From positions 957,001 through 1,021,000 of the forward strand of contig JAQPZY010001436.1 of assembly GCA_029931535.1 (NCBI GenBank): a stretch of 64,000 nt of DNA, written 5' to 3'. Positions 22,420 through 34,170 of the stretch are shown piece by piece. Below the pieces are notes generated by a model. The model ran no database searches and was not told the DNA's origin. It was given only the letters and a program-made list of their open reading frames with translations. Made by a program: the position numbers and the translations under genes. Each line of letters starts with the position of its first letter. Position 1 is the stretch's first letter. This DNA comes from Margaritifera margaritifera (taxonomy: Eukaryota; Mollusca; Bivalvia; Unionida; Margaritiferidae).

Positions 22420-24117
22420 TATTGATGGGGCAAAGAGACCAGTAGAGTCGTATCATCTGAAAAGAATTAAACTGGTAGCATAAATATTCAAACAGATTTT
22501 AAGTTTAGATTCTTCATTAGCTCACTGTTTGTTTAATTGGTAGGAAAAAGAAACTAATTGGGTTGATTGAGACGGACATCTTGTTCTGGTTCAAAATACA
22601 GCGAGGACACAATCTCTACAAAACATATCTTATTATATAGAGTACAAATATAGTTTGATTGCAATAAAAAACCGTTTTCAATATTTTAAAATTGGTTTTA
22701 TTGGATTCAAATTACACTTGTACGTTCGTTCCTGAAGTCATTGTAATGTTGTCTGGTTTCAAAATACAAATTAATTACAGTGTCAGTAATACAATATCTA
22801 ATAATACAATGCTTATGGACGTTTTATACTTTGTAAAGGGAACAACATCTAGAATAAAAATGTCTTTGATCGGCGTTCGATGTGTTTCTATTATGTCCAG
22901 ACATGTTTTAGAGCTAACAAAAGTCAATTATTTTCTCTAAGTCGATATATTATTACACCTGCATCTATTCGTTAGACGATCAGTTTTTCTCGAGGAATTA
23001 AAATTGCTTCATTTTCCTGGTGGAAGTACTAGACTGCATCGACTTTGTTATATTAAAGGATGATTTTATCCGATCAAACAATTTTCCTCCGCTTGACCAA
23101 ATTCTTTTAACAAATCGGAAACAGTATTCAATTACTCTTCTCGTGTTGCAAGAAAAAATAATAATAATTACATCGCTGTAGCAATAGTGAATTTGATTTA
23201 TTCTTAACTTTAACTATCTCTTAGACAGTGTCATAGTTTTAAAATTGGCAGTCGGGTTTTTCTTGCTCTCGTCAATACCTTTCCTCGTCAAATATTTCAT
23301 AATCTTGAGCAGTAAATCGTTTCAATACATTCTCGACTATTCATTTAATTACAGGGGTTGTTTGTTTTGGTCATACTGTAGCAAGGTTAAAATAGTTTTT
23401 CCAGTAAAACCTAAATAAATTCCATATTCAGGCGCTCAAGAATATACAGGCATATTTAATAAACAGAGCTTTTCCTGGAATCGCTGACACAAATGAACAT
23501 TTGTTTTTGTTTTTTTTTTGTATTGTGGGGTAAATAAATTAGCATTCACTAAACGTGTAGAAATGTGACTAAAATAGCCCAGCATATTAAAAGATTATCT
23601 ACGGTATATAATATGTCGAAATTCTTACATATTTAAAAAGCTATTATCTTTACCCACGGATAGAGGCTAATTTATATTTATACATGGGAGTTTGGCAGCA
23701 ATCCATCAAAACTGATCTAAACACAAGAGTATTTTGATCTAAACGCAAAAGTATTTTCTTTCCTACGATCCGTTCTCTTTAGTCATCGGTGAAATCAATA
23801 CTTGATTCACAGAAATGTTTTAAAATATTTTTTAAAAAATTTAATTATTTTATTTATTAAGTGGAACCGAACATTTCTTCTCTGAGAGGAAAAAACATTT
23901 ATTAAAGATCATTTCTGTTAGGTTCTCAATACAATGACACTAAATTCGACTTTAAAGTAAATACTGAAAGCTATCTGTTAATTTTAATTTGATTTATCCT
24001 TTTAATAATTTTTAAAGATCAGACATTAATCACTCTATTGCGTTGATTTAATCGTTGAGAAAAAATGTACAACAGTTACTGGCATATCGATTCCTATATG
24101 TCTATGTGCGAGATCGA
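22420..24117. other. Unassigned AT-rich stretch
   Basis: One 82-codon frame (22692-22940 plus) with no recognisable domain. No partner elsewhere in the window. Confidence 0.4.
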
Positions 24118-24275
24118 ATGGACAATGCTCTAACATCAATCAAAATTGACATTCAATTTAGCTGGAATGATAGTCATATTAATTGACTTGAATCTTGAGA
24201 GACATGATGCGAGTACCATAGGTGATTTCCGCCAGATCTTTTGGTCTAATATTAGAGTGTCCAATTAGGTTAAAA
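24118..24275. repeat. Dispersed repeat R4, copy 1
   Basis: acatcaatcaaaattgacat, then atttagctgga, gtcatatt and gagacatgatgc match 59015-59105 closely and in order; a weaker third copy lies at 42135-42290. Confidence 0.7.
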
Positions 24276-24965
24276 AGGGTTTGAAAATATAGTCGGTTCA
24301 CTAAGATTTGAAAACAGAGGTTGTGACGACGGTTCGAAAACAGGCGTTCACGAAGAATTTTGTACTGTCAGATTTTGTTTCTATACCCGACTCCAGTCCT
24401 GCTTTAAAATACAATTTTGGCTTTTACGTTCGACTGATGCCAGATCTTATGGACTAATTAGGCAATATCAATTCTGCTGTCCTATGACAATAAGAAGGAT
24501 TAATGTAAGTATGTATAAAGTAAATTGTTGCAGCCAGTGTAGAAAGTGCCGCTACCATATTTTTTTCTACAAATTAAGCTTGACGTATACGACCACCATT
24601 ATTGACGTAGTTCCAACTTTACGTCGAAGAATGTCAGAAGAGAGGCAAAAATGTACTTCTTGATTGAAATCTGCCTCAGTGTGAATAACAGATAATAACG
24701 GCACATTTATGGATGTTTTGGACGTTTCTTCTCTTCTAAGTGTGTTTTAATTATAGTTAACGGCTTACATTACTTTGTGAACATCAATCTGTCATTATTC
24801 TCTCATATACCCATTTATATTAATTACATGAGCTTGACTTGTGTAGTTTAATTTTATTTCTGTCCAAAAGTGGTGGTTACCTTTGATTGAAAAAGAAGAA
24901 CAAGGTGTAAAAACCAAAGTCATTATATGGAGTAAACAAACCATTCGCGTAACATCAGGTGAGGA

Positions 24966-25018
24966 TTTATGGACAGATAATTGAAGCAGGTCCTTACCTC
25001 ATTACCGGCTGTCCATAA
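24966..25018. repeat. 12-bp perfect inverted repeat
   Basis: atttatggacag (24966-24977) and ctgtccataaat (25007-25018) pair perfectly across a 29-nt loop. Could arise by chance in AT-rich DNA, but the GC in the arm makes it notable. Confidence 0.6.
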
Positions 25019-26054
25019 ATGCAGCCGACAGTCTTACTTGTTCACGCTCAGAAGAATATCTGATTGCTTTATTGTCCGCCAATGGAAGAAATAAGTTTTT
25101 AAAAAATCATCAGCAGTCTTGAAGATCACTAAAAACAGTAAACCTATCTTTTTTCAAGTTTTACAACTGCAAAATGATTAAAAGAAAGCTTTGTGTTTAA
25201 AAATATTTTACAGAAGTTTTAAAATGATATGGCAAATTTCCTTATTTTCCCTTCAAATAATAGCGACGACCGACTTGTCAGAATGATGCTGGACATTTCT
25301 AATTTATAAACTTAGAGACTGAGTGCATATAATTGGGGACAAAGTTGAAAGATCATAGTAAGTATAGAAAATTAATAACACTGTTAAGAATTTAATTCAG
25401 TCTAAATGTTTCAATTTAAAAGAATTTAAATATATGTAAAATTATTTCTTTTTTCTATACGGATAGTATAATTGCGTTGACAACCCTAAGACAGCATGAA
25501 TAAATGACACTGAATTCGTTTATTGTTGACATATTAATTCTTCATCCGTTCTATGTTCATATATAAACAATATTATTACGCAGAACTTGTTTCCCAGAAA
25601 ATAAATTGGTGCTGATATTTGAAAACAAAATATTCGAATACAAATCATGCAATCTTATTTTAATCTCAAAGAAAGAAAATTGTTTGCCATGTTCTCGGTA
25701 AAAAAACAACATTTTAAAAAAAGTTACATTTAAGTATAAATTGCAGTCAAATAGTATTGCTTTTTGTTCGTTTTTTTATTCACACATTATAATAAAAGGC
25801 ATGAACTATGCGGAAACCGACTTTGCATATTTTATTTTGATGTGTAGTGTAATTGCTGTGTCAAATCCTCGACGGGCATGAAATACATTTACTTTAAAAT
25901 GATAAATTTCTCCTTTATTATCACGAATGGGCTTGCGATTTCAATAGATTCCAAGTAAATTATAGTCTTCTCTTAGAAAATATTTAAGTATTAATTTCCA
26001 CGGAGAGAAATTAGATTTCTTAAACATTATTCATTCTAAGAACCATCTATTGGA

Positions 26055-26310
26055 GAAACCGGGATACAATTTTACACCATCTCTTCCTTAAATAACCCAA
26101 GAATACCAACATTCTGAATCATTCAAAGAGTTAGAAGAGAGTTGGTAAAAGTAAAAAAAAAGTCCCCATGCATATAAATTAAGTCGGTTAGGGTTAACGC
26201 GTTGGATTCATTGATAATATTTTTTATTAACAAAATCGGGAGAGATTTTCACTCCGTCTCTCCATTTATAATATGAAACTGTCAGTATTCTGAATCATTC
26301 AAAGAGCTGG
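26055..26310. repeat. Diverged direct duplication (two copies about 175 bp apart)
   Basis: Both copies contain the same 20-base string attctgaatcattcaaagag (from 26112 and 26288) followed by tRgaagagagt-like sequence, preceded by a cggga block and a ccRtctctYc block. Confidence 0.7.
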
Positions 26311-26902
26311 AAGAGATATGGCTTTTTAGAGCAAGTTGACACAAAGACAGAACTCATGCCAATAAATATTGTATGCGCTTTTCTTGCTTTAGACGTGAAT
26401 TGTAAAACAGTGTATATTTGCGTATGCATGAAAAATGTTATGTATGACAAAGCACCCTTGTGATACATTGACATGTATTCTATACGAGAACGTTGCACGG
26501 CCTTATATTCCATATATCAGAAAGATGTAGAATATACCCGTCACAAAACTATTTTCTGAGATAACTATCTGAAAAATATATACTGAGAATTTAAAATTTT
26601 AGGAAACTGCAAAGAGCAAAACTTTGTTTTAGTTGTTTCCTCGTCTAGTAACGTTTGTCGTACATAAGCAAGCAGTAATGTCTTTACTAATCTCGTCTAA
26701 AGCAAAACAATTAGACATATTTAACTTCTTCTTCTTTAAGATTGGCAAAGAGTAGCAGGCGGTGAGAGCTTGTCAATTTTATCCAGTGTTTTACTAGTTT
26801 CTTCTACATCCCCCGGTCCCATATTCCATCAGCAAACGTATCATTACTTTCACTAACTAACACCACTGTATGAAGATGAGTTGCTGTTGGAGTTTTTTTT
26901 GT

Positions 26903-26935
26903 GTTAATTTTTTTTTTTTTTTGGAGGGGGGGGAT
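26903..26935. repeat. T(n)-G(n) homopolymer junction
   Basis: Long oligo-T, then ggaggggggggat. Confidence 0.85.
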
Positions 26936-27284
26936 TTGGGTTTTGTTTTTTAATTATCACTGGTCTGCAATTTTTTAGAAGTCGTCTGCTTCAGAGATAG
27001 CATGTGCTATTTATTAGGGATTTTGATGTGCTGAATTCAAATATGACAATTAAAACAACTGATTGGCTACTGTTTCCAAAATATTTAAGTTGTAATATTT
27101 TACGTCTATGTATATTGTGTACATAGTAGAGTTTTAATCATAAATTGTAAACCTAGGTCTTTTCATGTGTTTATGGTTGCTTTACATGATAATATTTCAC
27201 CTTTCCTGTTTATGTAACAGTTTAAAGAACAGCAAAAGGGTTATATACATAAAAAAATATATTGAAACAAAAGTCAAAACACTA

Positions 27285-28975
27285 TTATGTATATATAAGT
27301 ACATAGTTTAGTTCTTCTTCGGTGTCTACTCGGCGCTTCTTGGCTTGTCTCTTGTGTTCATTAAATGGAGCATCTCTTGGCACTGTCCAGCAATAGTCTG
27401 CAAGCATTGATGGGCTCCATTTGCCCTGATAACGTTTCTCCGTGCTCGTCGCTCACTGCTCCGCAGTTCGGTGGAAAAAAATCTAAATGAGAGTGCAAAA
27501 AATGTATCTTTAGTGACATGTTGCAACCAAGACTTTTGTATGCCGTGAGGAGGTTTTCCGCCAACTCCCTGTAGTTGTCTGTCTTGTTGTTTCCAAGAAA
27601 TGTTGTTGCCACTAACTGGAAGGCTTTCCATGCCGTCTTTTCCTTGGCACACAGTGCACGGTGAAATGCATCATCTCGAAGAAGTTCACGAATCTGAGGA
27701 CCAACAAAGACACCTTCCTTTATCTTAGCTTCACTTAACCTTGGAAATTTTCCACGGAGGTACTTGAAAGCTGCTTGTGTTTTGTCCATGGCCTTGACAA
27801 AGTTCTTCATCAGACCCATCTTGATGTGCAAGGGTGGTAACAAAATCTTCCGGGATTCAACAAGTGGTGGATGCTGAACACTTTTCATCCCAGGCTCCAA
27901 TGACTGTCGGAGTGGCCAATCTCTCTTGATGTAGTGGGAATCTCTCGCACGACTATCCCATTCGCAGAGAAAACAGCAGTACTTTGTGTATCCAGTCTGC
28001 AGACCAAACAAGAGAGCAAGAACCTTGAAATCACCACAAAGCTGCCACTGATGTTGGTCATAGTTTATGCACCTCAAACGTCGTTTCATGTTTTCATAGG
28101 TTTCCTTCATATGGACTGCATGATCAACTGGAATTGATGGTAAAACACTGCCATTGTGCAGGAAAACAGCTTTAAGACTCGTCGTCAATGAATCAATGAA
28201 CAGTCTCCACTCATCTGGATCATGAACGATGTTGAGGGCTGCCATCACTCCATCGATGTTGTTGCAGGCTACAAGATCGCCTTCCATGAAGAAGAATGGG
28301 ACAAGATCCTTTTGACGGTCACGGAACATGGAAACCCTAACATCACCTGCCAGGAGATTCCACTTCTGTAGTTTAGAGCCCAACAGCTCTGCCTTACTCT
28401 TGGGTAGTTCCAAATCCCTGACAAGGTCATTCAAGTCACCTTGTGTTATGAGGTGTGGTTCAGAGGAGGAGGATGAGAGAAAATATGGGTTATGTGACAT
28501 TGATGGTTCAGGACTAGAAGTTTAATCCTCTTCCTCTTCCTCGTCTGACTCAAGTGAGAATGATTCTGGTGCATCAGGAACCGGCAATCCTTCTCCGTAG
28601 GGTACTGGGTGTATAGCTGATGGAATGTTTGGATAATGCACAGTCCACTTTTTCTTCTTTGACACACGTCTCCCAACTGGAGGCACCATGCAGAAGTAAC
28701 AATTGATGATATGATCTGTTGGCTCTCTCCGAATCATTGGCACTGCAAAAGGCATAGATTTCCTTTTCCTGTTCAACCACTGGCGAAGATTTGTTGCATA
28801 AGTGTTGCAGCATGTGTGGGGCCCACATCTTGTCCTGATCTCCAATTTTGCAGCCAAAATAAAGGTAATAGGCTTTTTTAACCATAGTGGTTATACTGCG
28901 CTTTTGTGATGCAAACGTCACATCACCACAAACATAGCAGAAGTTATCTGCATTGTTCACACAAGTACGAGGCAT
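27285..28975 (-). pseudogene. Pseudogene of the widespread 'EHGERFHQDI' family (probably transposon-derived)
   Basis: A single intronless copy on the minus strand, readable from MPRTCVNNADNFCYVCG at 28975 to KKRRVDTEEELNYVLIYT ending at 27285. Three lesions break it. First, a 2-base loss in a CA run near 28811-28818 shifts frame after GDQDKMWAPH; sequence resumes as CCNTYATNLRQWL. Second, TAA at 28522-28524 lies in the frame of the next 353 codons and separates SDEEEEED from TSSPEPSMSH. Third, near 27432-27441 the frame jumps from SDEHGE to EKRYQGKWSPSMLADYCW, removing the RFHQDI segment. Between these the main part is clean: QGDLNDLVRDLELPKSKAEL, DEWRLFIDS, YTKYCCFLCEWDSR, PPLHIKMGLMKNFVKAMDKT, GPQIRELLRDDAF and CNMSLKIHFLHSHLDFFPP. 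A CYVC / CFLC cysteine pattern suggests metal binding. I know this family as a multicopy, uncharacterised gene in many arthropods, cnidarians, molluscs and vertebrates; its function is not established. The long undamaged core suggests recent death. Confidence 0.85.
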
Positions 28976-29104
28976 CTCTGCTCACTTTGGCTAAACATAA
29001 ATGTGTCCCTTTGCAAAATCAAACACTGACAAATAAGAGAGCACGACACTACATGATTTGTAGAGCTGGTATAGGGCAATTTCTTCAGCAGAGTGATGTA
29101 AGCT

Positions 29105-29200
29105 TAGTTATGATTGCATCATCCATGACTTCTAGGAATAACATGATGCAATTCATATCATGTATGACGCAATACCAGCTTCAGATTGCATCATTCATTT
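29105..29200. promoter_or_regulatory. Four copies of a 10-bp motif upstream of the pseudogene
   Basis: attgcatcat occurs at 29113-29122 and 29185-29194. Its reverse complement occurs at 29143-29152 (exact) and 29164-29173 (one change, atgacgcaat). Start-to-start spacing is 30, 21 and 21 bp, making two inverted pairs. It lies about 140-220 bp upstream of the family start codon. Inference: subterminal binding sites for a transposase-like protein, or promoter elements of the mobile copy. Confidence 0.5.
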
Positions 29201-29299
29201 TTTTGCATAAAAAGCAAGTACTGTCCAAACCCAGTCATAGATTTATTCATAGATCCAGTCGAAGATGTATTGTAGTCATTTCTGGTTTAAATTGAGATC

Positions 29300-30864
29300 C
29301 CTTCCCTTTATAACTCACTTATCCTCCGCCATTCCCAAGTCAAGGGTCGTATATACTGACCCAGTATCATATCTTTAAAACTAGAGCCAATCAACAATTT
29401 TAAGCATCATTTTTGTTCTCAGTGACATAGAATTAGTAAAGTTTGACAACATTTATTGTTTAAGCATTTTGGCTGTAGACCAGTGTTACTTTCCTGGAGT
29501 TTTAATTTGTGTATGGTCACATGCACGAAAAACAATATACATAATAGATTGTGCGAGCACTCAGCAATACTACACTCTTCATTAAGACACTACGGTAGCA
29601 TAGAATGGACATATATGCCTTTTTCAAATCGTTGAAGTTATAGAAGCAAAGCAAGGCTATATTTATTAAACGTATCATAATATTAGTAATGCATATATTG
29701 ACTTTTTATCATTGATACAGTGGACACAAATATTATCCAAAAGAATTGTATTAAATGATGCTGAAAGACACATGTCGATTATGAGAAAAACTTGCGTACT
29801 GAAGAAAGAAAACATTTTCCAAAACACCAGCACAAAAAAAAAATAAAAAATAAGTGAGATAATGGTGATGTTTGTCAGAACAAACTATCAGCCAAGTTGA
29901 GCGGGCAGTACCTTATGTAAGTAACACTCTCACCAATGAAGTGATTTGCCTTCATGGAGCCGAAACACGATGACATTGCCCAAATGCGCAACAAAACAAC
30001 AGCCAGGATACGTTGGAAATACCACCATGTGTCACACCAACAACTGACCATCTTCAAAACGAGAAACACTTCACCAGACAACAGTTCTTAAAGAAACTGC
30101 AATGTCAGATCAAGTCAAACTGTATCAAAATGCGATGACATGGTAAATCAAAATGAAACGAGACATACTGACGAAACATTTGTTGCAATATGCTGGATGA
30201 ATAAGTTCAGTGATAAATCAAAGTAAATCTGAAAATGATACTTTGTCATCTCTGCATGATCTGATACCATGAGAAATGTGTACAATTAAGAATAATGATA
30301 CACTAGGGTTGTGGATGTGATAATAATGTAGATTTCTTCCTAACTCAGTAAACTCAGTTCTAACCGTCGTATAGTATGTACACATTCAGATGGACCACAA
30401 TATGATTTTAAAAAAAAATAAAAGAAACATCAATTAAATGCAGTCATCGTATGAAACCAGAATCCAGTCAGTGTCTGGTCAAATATCCAGCGTTTCAGAA
30501 CAAATCAAATGCAATGACTTCTTTGTAACAGCACATATAAATGACTTGGGACAGAAAGCAGATAATATTAAATACGACACTGCACACAAAATTGTGATTC
30601 TGTTGAACCAGACACAATAAATGTTTAACAAACTAAAGTCCGCAAGTCCCAATATTTTACCACGTCTGATTGCAGAAGATTTTTTCATAAACATTTGATC
30701 ACTCAGATGTTTCTCTTGAGGAAACTAAATACGGAAGTCCATATTCTGAACAATCCGTTATGCCCCCAAAGATTTTCCAGACAGGGTCATCGCTGAGATA
30801 AGATGTATTCAGTAGAGAATATAAAACAACACAATGCATACACAAAACTACATACGTGTCATCA
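29300..30864. other. Unassigned stretch
   Basis: Short open frames on both strands (up to 75 codons) without motifs. No repeat partner seen. Confidence 0.4.
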
Positions 30865-31034
30865 GTGTTGGAATACACAATAGGCAGACTAAGCACGTGC
30901 TTAGGGCACCAGCAAAGCTGGGGCACACAAAAAGTGAGAAATTACGGTTTAGTATTGTTTTTATTTTGAATTACATGGGGGGAACCATAATCTTTTCAGT
31001 GCTTATAGCATCTAAAGGTCTTAATCCGGCCCTG
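30865..31034. mobile_element. Possible end of a degenerate DNA transposon
   Basis: ggcagactaagcacgtgctt, followed by agggcacc, and ctaaaggtcttaatccggcc near 31010-31030, are phrases I associate with degenerate DNA-transposon (hAT-like) ends. There is no transposase fragment and no confirmed terminal repeats. The element would abut the R1 hairpin repeat. Confidence 0.3.
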
Positions 31035-31425
31035 CGTGTCATGTTCTGAGACAGCGGAAAAAACGAGTTGCATATGGCGTAGGGATACGTTCAAGCCGTC
31101 AGGCCGAGATTAATTCATACGCCATATCAAACGATTTATCTCCTCCAGCTTGGAAGAAAACACGAATGCGGTTTTGTATTTATTACAGACCTCCTCTTTT
31201 AGGCTCTCTAAATATTTGTAGCTTTACAGCATGAATGAAATTCAAAATCAATTGGGATCGTTATAGGTTCGATTTAGTACATCTAAAATATCGACGCGCG
31301 GACGTCAGAAAAGACACTTAAGTAGGTCCTGTCTGGATGTGTGATACCGACATATACATTGAACATCTGTATCGAACGCCAGATCAACCATGTAAGAATA
31401 AATGGGTGTGTAATACAAATTAAAA
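31035..31425 (+). repeat. Dispersed hairpin repeat R1, copy 1 (full length)
   Basis: The whole stretch aligns with the reverse complement of 55955-56345. Matching blocks in order are atatggcgtagggatacg, gccgtcaggcc, attcatacgccatat, cacgaatgcggtttt, cctcttttaggctctc, acacttaagtag and cgccagatcaacc. The first 140 bp form an imperfect long hairpin: the perfect inner pair is 31072-31081 with 31118-31127, and the loop carries gccgtcaggcc (31095-31105). No coding potential. Probably a non-autonomous element about 390 bp long. Confidence 0.85.
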
Positions 31426-31544
31426 TTGCAATGCATTGTCATATTGAAGCTACTAAGAATAACAAAATGTAAATGAATAAACATTCACTCATTTCAATTG
31501 CAGTACCTAATTACTCATCACATGACATCCGGAAGGCACACAGC

Positions 31545-31620
31545 GCAAAAACAAAACAGTTTCCCAACGTTTCGAGCTAAACAAGCTCTTCGACAGGGAA
31601 GAAACCATTTACATCCACAA
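31545..31620 (-). mobile_element. Possible Penelope-like element 3' relic
   Basis: On minus, tcgaagagcttgtttagctc followed by gaaacgttggga is the phrase type ('gaag.. ..cgaaacgttg') that I recall just after the coding region of Penelope-like elements. No endonuclease or RT fragment is recognisable next to it, so the call is weak. Confidence 0.3.
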
Positions 31621-31859
31621 AACAAACACCAAACACAAAAGCCAAGAATAATTCTTCACTCCTACATGTTTAAATGACGGGGAAATAAACAAACAAAGGT
31701 TAAACAAAAGAAGAAAGAAAGAAGAAAAAATTAAAAACTATCTAAACCGGGTGAACTACATATCTATGTTATGATGCCATCAAAACAGCACAGGTGTGTA
31801 AAAATAATTCAAAGTGGTCATCGTGCGTATCGCGAATAGGACCAAAGTGTTTTGACCTA

Positions 31860-32830
31860 ATTCCAGACTTTGAACAAAGGACTGACACCATGCGCTCTTT
31901 AAGGATATATGCGTGGTGGCAGGTCTTGACAAGAATGTTACAGTCGGAAATTTCAGGGGTACAACCATTGATAGTCTCCATGAAAACGTGGGTGGAATGG
32001 ATCTGAATGCATATCAGACAATCTATTTGCGTGTGAGTAGAAATTATACTAGCAACCATGTATGCCTTGAGCAGTTCAGATTCCAATACAAATCACTGTT
32101 CCATGACCTGCTTCCTACACGTTCAGTAGTTGTATTGAGTCAAATTCCTCGACCTGATGTAGATGTTAAACCTTATGTTTCGACCTAAAAGAAATATGCA
32201 GACAACATAACATCAGTCTTGTAGCCAATCACGACTCATTTCAAGTAGCTTCATCAGAAGTCTCAATGTCTATTTTTCACACAGAGCAAGTATTACGACT
32301 CCAGGTCTGGATATCATGGAGGTGAACACTCATACCCAGTAGCTCCTTTTTAACTTAACAGTATCTGTGCCTGGAATGCAACCTTTTAAAATGTATCTAA
32401 TGCCTTACTTCCTCTACTAATTTCAATAAGTACTATCATTCATCTTTTCAATATTTTTCAGCGTCGTACCTCAATAATCCTTCTTATGTAGTAAAAGTGT
32501 TATATTTTTGCCGATAAAGCTGTATCCAACGATTATCCCTTTGATTGTACCGTGGAGGTATGGATTTACTTATAGTAAATCTAAATATTAGACAGATTCT
32601 TCCGAAGTTTGATGAATTTATATCAGCTATTGCCATGTCTAATAGTATCGATATCTTTGGTCTATGTGAATTACTTTTTGACAATTATATTGATAATTCC
32701 TTAATTACCACTGATGGTTGCAAACTTTTAAAATGAACAATATAAAAATCAGATATGGGAAAATATGCAACAATAGTGTATGTGTCTTCATCATTTATGC
32801 GATAAGATATCACTATGCAGAAATATTTTA
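31860..32830 (+). mobile_element. LINE relic D: ORF1 esterase-like part plus ORF2 endonuclease part
   Basis: Plus strand. First part 31890-32188 reads NVTVGNFRGTTIDSL, ENVGGMDLNAYQTIYLRVS and RSVVVLSQIPRPDVDVK. After a frameshift near 32183 it continues FDLKEICRQHNISLVANHDS ... SIFHTEQV up to 32310. This order (HVG.NDL-like, VVLS-I--R, I-LV-NH--F, FH.D.V-like) is that of the SGNH esterase domain found in ORF1 of CR1/L2-type LINEs. Second part 32545-32736 reads LIVNLNIRQILPKFDEF and SIDIFGLCELLFDNYIDNSL, the start of an APE-type endonuclease, followed after a stop by YATIVYVSSSF. RT is absent. Loss of the 3' rather than the 5' end shows breakage after insertion. Esterase call is inference; endonuclease call is firm. 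Confidence 0.7.
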
Positions 32831-33027
32831 TACAAAATCACACATTTTTATTAACATTATCCCACACACACACACACGCATTCGTAAATGAAAATACATT
32901 TAAACCATTTGCTGAAAATGTCACGAGAACTAGATCAAAAAGTTAAAGTTATGACAACATTATTTTTTTATACATTGTGTGGTGACAATCAATCAGGTGT
33001 TAAAGTATCAGATTTTAAATCAGTATA

Positions 33028-33178
33028 GACATAATTATGTAATAACTCACGCCTAGTAAGCCATATACATAATTATGTAATAACTCACGCCTAGTAAGCT
33101 ATAGACATAATTATGGAATAACTCACGCCTAGTAAGCTAGAGACATAATTATGGAATAACTCACGCCTAATAAGATAT
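33028..33178. repeat. 38-bp tandem repeat, 4 copies
   Basis: Units gacataattatgtaataact plus cacgcctagtaagc start at about 33028, 33066, 33104 and 33142. The last is the most diverged. Confidence 0.93.
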
Positions 33179-34170
33179 AGCTTAGGTCAGCGGTATGAAC
33201 GAATTTGCAATCTGTGAACATTCAACTGAAAGGTGAGCTCATTTGGAGAGTCTTCAATTACACATCTTATTCAATAATTCAGATTCTTTACAGATGAAAC
33301 AAGTACGAATGTGTTTTGTTTCCGAGCTAGACATTGATGACTATATGCACTTTCTTACGAACGTAAGAATGAATGTTTTACGAGCAATGAAACTAGACTC
33401 ACGTACAAAAACAAAACAAAACACAGATGTGTACGGTATTAGCATGTTGTTGCAGAAAGATAAAAGAAATAAATGAAATCAACACAAAGAGAACGTATGA
33501 AAATGATTTAAACTTCTGGGACTGTCTCTGCTACTCACATAATTCACATAACTTAACACCCTATCGGTATTATGTGCAATTTTGTGAATTGGGAAACCAG
33601 AAACAATTACTTTCTTACGTCTGCATGCCACAAAATACCGCACATTTTAAAGAGAGAAAAAACACACGCTTGTATTACATAATGAGAAGAAACTATGAAA
33701 AACAATTCTAGTTTGTTCAAGACTGTGCGATATGATATTCTGCAGATGGGTTGTTACTGAAGTTAAGAAAGTAAATAACACATATAAAAATATTTGTTAT
33801 TAATTACAATACCTTTAGATGTGTATTTATCTGTGTATGTATACAATGATGGTCAGATATTTCAATCATAAATTGAAAATTAATTGACTGTTTACTTCGT
33901 CGGGTCAAATTACTATTGTATTTCACACGTTTCCACATCAGTGACAAATTCAACTGATTATTCACTCAGTAGGTAAGATATAACTCAAACATATGTGGTA
34001 TTCTAAGAAGGGGTCCTTTGTCGTCAGTTTGAAGTAGTTATCTCCAAATAATATGTAAAATAGAAGAATTTTGAACAATCGTCAATATTTTTCTTTACAA
34101 AAAAATTGGTCAAAGAAAGATTTGAGTAAAAGGAGGGTTAGATTTATATTTTATTCTATTAAAAGGAAAA
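33179..34170. other. Unassigned AT-rich stretch
   Basis: Two overlapping plus frames (33243-33476 and 33427-33711) without recognisable motifs; polypurine-rich end near 34095-34170 just before the satellite. Confidence 0.4.

Noticed and set aside
27361..28500. 379-codon frame taken as an intact host gene
   Set aside because: It lacks the family's N-terminal part, which is present just upstream behind a stop and a frameshift. Its last residues after DEHGE are out of frame relative to the clearly homologous KRYQGKW segment.
31769..32086. 105-codon minus frame
   Set aside because: Overlaps the plus-strand esterase-like part of LINE relic D, which reads more like a protein family; the minus frame has no recognisable motif.
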